A DNA stretch of 64,000 nt, from assembly GCF_020873895.1 (NCBI RefSeq), contig NZ_JAHWGT010000037.1, forward strand, positions 1 through 64,000, given 5' to 3'. Positions 62,177 to 64,000 of this stretch are shown in pieces (positions within the stretch are counted from its first letter, which is position 1; every line of letters starts with the position of its first letter). The notes under the pieces were generated by a model that made no database searches, was not told the DNA's origin, and saw only the letters and a program-made list of their open reading frames with translations. Both the position numbers and the translations under genes were made by a program. The DNA is from Streptomyces sp. DH12. GTDB lineage: Bacteria; Actinomycetota; Actinomycetes; Streptomycetales; Streptomycetaceae.

Positions 62177-63034
62177 TCAGTGGTGCAGGACCGCCTCGGC
62201 GACCGCGTCGGGGCGGTCCAGCATCATCAGGTGGCCCGCGTCCCGGACGACGGTGAGCCGCGCGTCCAGGGTGCGGGCGAGGCCGCGCTGGCGGGCCGTC
62301 CAGCGGTCGTCGGCGCGCGGCGAACCGGGCGCGGCGAGCACCGCGACGGGCAGCGCCGGGGGCAGCGGGTGACGTGCGCGCACCGCCGCCAGGTCCGCGG
62401 CGACCGCCGTGTAGTGGGCGTTCTCCAGCAGCGCGCCGCGCAGCACCCGGCGGGTGCGGTAGCAGCGGCGTACCGGCTCGGCCGGTGCGGGGTCCGGCGC
62501 GTGGCCGGCGCGGGAGAGGCGGACGGCGGCGCGGCGGGCGGCCGGGCCGAGCGCGGCCGGTGCGCCCACGGCGGCGAGCGCGGTACCGGCGGCGAGCGCC
62601 GCGGCGGTGCGCAGCGCCGGGGCGCGCGGGGGGCGGGGGGCCTCCTCGACGGACGAGTCGACCAGGACCAGCCCGGCCGTCCGCGCCGGGTACAGCCGGG
62701 CGAACGCCTCGGCGTGGAACCCGGCGAGGGAGTGGCCGACGACGGTGGCGCGCTCCCCGGCCGTGCCGAGCGCGTCCAGGAGGGCCGCGATCCGCGCCGC
62801 CTCGCCCCGCGCGGTGGGAGCGGCGGTGGCGGGGCCGCTGAGCCCGTGCCCCGGCCGGTCGAACCGGACCACCGTGCGGTGCGGGGCGAGCAGCGGCACG
62901 ACCGGGTCCCAGTCGAACCAGCACAGCGCCAGCCCGGCGCTCAGCACGCACACCGGTCCGCTGCCGGTGACGGCCACGTGGTGGGGCACTCCCCCGACGC
63001 GTACGAAGCCGCTCCCCGGCGGGGCCCCGCTCAT
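62177..63034 (-). CDS. Alpha/beta hydrolase
   Basis: 285 residues. RTVVRFDRPGHGLSG (oxyanion region), the nucleophile elbow VVGHSLAGFHAEAFA with its serine, and the late DAGHLMMLDRPD with the histidine define the fold. Substrate unknown. The start ATG overlaps the stop of the upstream DUF998 gene as ATGA, so the two are coupled. Confidence 0.9.
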   Translation of the reverse strand: MSGAPPGSGFVRVGGVPHHVAVTGSGPVCVLSAGLALCWFDWDPVVPLLAPHRTVVRFDRPGHGLSGPATAAPTARGEAARIAALLDALGTAGERATVVGHSLAGFHAEAFARLYPARTAGLVLVDSSVEEAPRPPRAPALRTAAALAAGTALAAVGAPAALGPAARRAAVRLSRAGHAPDPAPAEPVRRCYRTRRVLRGALLENAHYTAVAADLAAVRARHPLPPALPVAVLAAPGSPRADDRWTARQRGLARTLDARLTVVRDAGHLMMLDRPDAVAEAVLHH

Positions 63035-63822
63035 CGCGCGCGCTCCGCCCGCCGCTCGGCGGGCTCGACGCGCGGCCCTCGCTCCGCCGGCTCGGCCCCG
63101 TCGGCGGGTGCGGTCCCGCCGGCCGGCTCGCCGTCGGCCGGGCGGCGCCACGGCAGGGCCCGGGCGAGGAGGAGCAGCCAGGCGGCGATCAGCAGCAGTT
63201 GCAGCCGCTGGCCCGCGCCGAGCGCCCAGTGGCCGCGCTCGGCCTCGAAGGCGGCGACGGCGGCGAGCGTCCAGACCGTCGCGGCGAGCACGAGGGGGAC
63301 GAGCAGCGGGCCGGTACGGGCGAGGGCCGGCCACCACTGGTAGCGGCGGGCCGCGACGGTGAGCGCGACGACCGCCGTGACGGCGCCGGCCATGGCGAGG
63401 GAGGAGCTGACGGCGTGCGCCGTGTGCGTGGCCGGGACCAGGCCGGCGTCCTCGCGGGCGACGCACGCGGCGTCGACGGTGGGCGCGCAGCTGAGGGGCA
63501 GCCGGGAGTCGGCGGCGGTGGCCGCCCCGAAGACCGCGAGGGCGCTCCAGCCGGCCACCGACCAGAAGCGGCGTTCGACCGCCGTCAGGCCCAGCAGCGC
63601 GGCGGCGAGCAGCAGCACGCCGGCGACGAGGTCGGTGGTGCGGAAGGCGGCGCCCAGGGGCTGGTCGGTGGCGGCGAGTTCGCTGACGTACGACTGCACC
63701 GGGTCCAGGCCCGTGTGCAGCGGCAGTTCGGCGAGCCAGGCGCTGTAGGTGAGGGCGCCGAGGACGAGGAGGAGGGCCACGCACCGGAGCCGGGCGGTCC
63801 TGCGGGGGCGCGGCGGCGTCAT
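63031..63822 (-). CDS. DUF998 membrane protein
   Basis: 263 residues with six to seven helices (RCVALLLVLGALTYSAWLAE first; LVAGVLLLAAALLGLTAVER; SALAVFGAATAADSRLPL). The HTGLDPVQSYVSELAATDQP stretch after the first helix is the DUF998 hallmark. The C-terminal 45 residues are a charged, disordered tail. Function unknown. The ATG at 63822 begins MTPPRPRRTARLRC; the region from 63823 to the window end shows no gene. Confidence 0.85.
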   Translation of the reverse strand: MTPPRPRRTARLRCVALLLVLGALTYSAWLAELPLHTGLDPVQSYVSELAATDQPLGAAFRTTDLVAGVLLLAAALLGLTAVERRFWSVAGWSALAVFGAATAADSRLPLSCAPTVDAACVAREDAGLVPATHTAHAVSSSLAMAGAVTAVVALTVAARRYQWWPALARTGPLLVPLVLAATVWTLAAVAAFEAERGHWALGAGQRLQLLLIAAWLLLLARALPWRRPADGEPAGGTAPADGAEPAERGPRVEPAERRAERAR

Positions 63823-64000
63823 GGGTCCATGATCGGCGCGGCCCGTCCGCCCCGCAAGGGGCGTGCCCGCGGGACGCGGCGGGCGCGGTCCCCCGCCGTC
63901 GCCGGGACCCGGGCGGCGCGTTCCCGCCGCCGCCCGTCCCGTCGCCGCCCCTGCCGCTCCCGCCGTCACCGCCCGATCCGCGCCGCGCTCCCCGCGCCCG

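Noticed and set aside
63823-64000. A further gene at the right edge
   Set aside because: The in-frame extension of the DUF998 gene is G/A/R/P-rich with no ribosome site; nothing else is supported.

Overview
The window is a piece of a Streptomyces (or close relative) chromosome. The base composition is very GC-rich, codon third positions are mostly G or C, GTG starts are common, and the order glnA, glnII, pullulanase, malEFG, glnE, glnA2 is, as I recall, the order of the Streptomyces coelicolor core region. Interrupting it is a 17.4 kb integrative conjugative element of the actinomycete type (AICE), at about 41632-59027.

Layout. (1) 1-18 kb, core chromosome: an RDD membrane protein (cut by the window edge), glutamine synthetase I (glnA) and II (glnII), each preceded by a GlnR-type operator, and scattered housekeeping or conserved genes (winged-helix/AlkZ-like protein, ArsC/Spx-like reductase, secreted DPBB and DUF1996 proteins, Gfo/Idh oxidoreductase, PepSY membrane protein, sugar epimerase, TetR regulator, CHMI-type isomerase) plus an N-terminally truncated ferredoxin reductase. 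(2) 17.7-34.8 kb, alpha-glucan use: secreted double-GH13 pullulanase and secreted alpha-amylase on the outside; a MalEFG importer and two alpha-glucosidases for maltodextrins inside; two LacI/MalR-type repressors with nearly identical DNA-binding heads; and CTTGC/GCAAG operator arrays in front of the amylase and between malE and the second alpha-glucosidase. No ATPase gene is present; in Streptomyces the shared MsiK normally supplies it. (3) 34.8-41.6 kb: a PAP2 phosphatase, glnE (adenylylates GlnA), a PIG-L deacetylase with a beta-propeller tail and a VOC protein.

(4) 41.6-59.0 kb, the AICE. It sits in the last 87 bp of glnA2, a glutamine synthetase homologue (gamma-glutamylpolyamine synthetase in S. 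coelicolor). A 53-bp identical core occurs at both ends (41632-41684 and 58975-59027). The element supplies a replacement 3' end for glnA2 that differs from the displaced one at five bases, all silent. From left to right it carries: an AT-richer two-gene cargo cassette (a DUF4365 nuclease-like protein and an unrecognised 386-residue partner, start and stop codons overlapping); a double-winged-helix GntR regulator, an HD phosphohydrolase, a Nudix hydrolase (compare Pif of pSAM2) and a divergent XRE/DUF5919 regulator; a long structured leader; a transfer operon of small proteins, an Spd-like membrane protein and the FtsK-like translocase TraB; a replication operon (cytosine-5 DNA methyltransferase, Prim-Pol, P-loop ATPase); an array of twelve TGACGCAG octamers (candidate replication origin); then xis and a tyrosine integrase next to attR.

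(5) 58.9-64 kb, core chromosome resumes: glnA2, a SpoIIE-type phosphatase, a CBS protein, an alpha/beta hydrolase and a DUF998 membrane protein. The most promising candidate for an undescribed system is the DUF4365 cassette at 42.3-44.0 kb. The best-supported unusual fact is the use of glnA2 as an integration site with a silent 3'-end swap.
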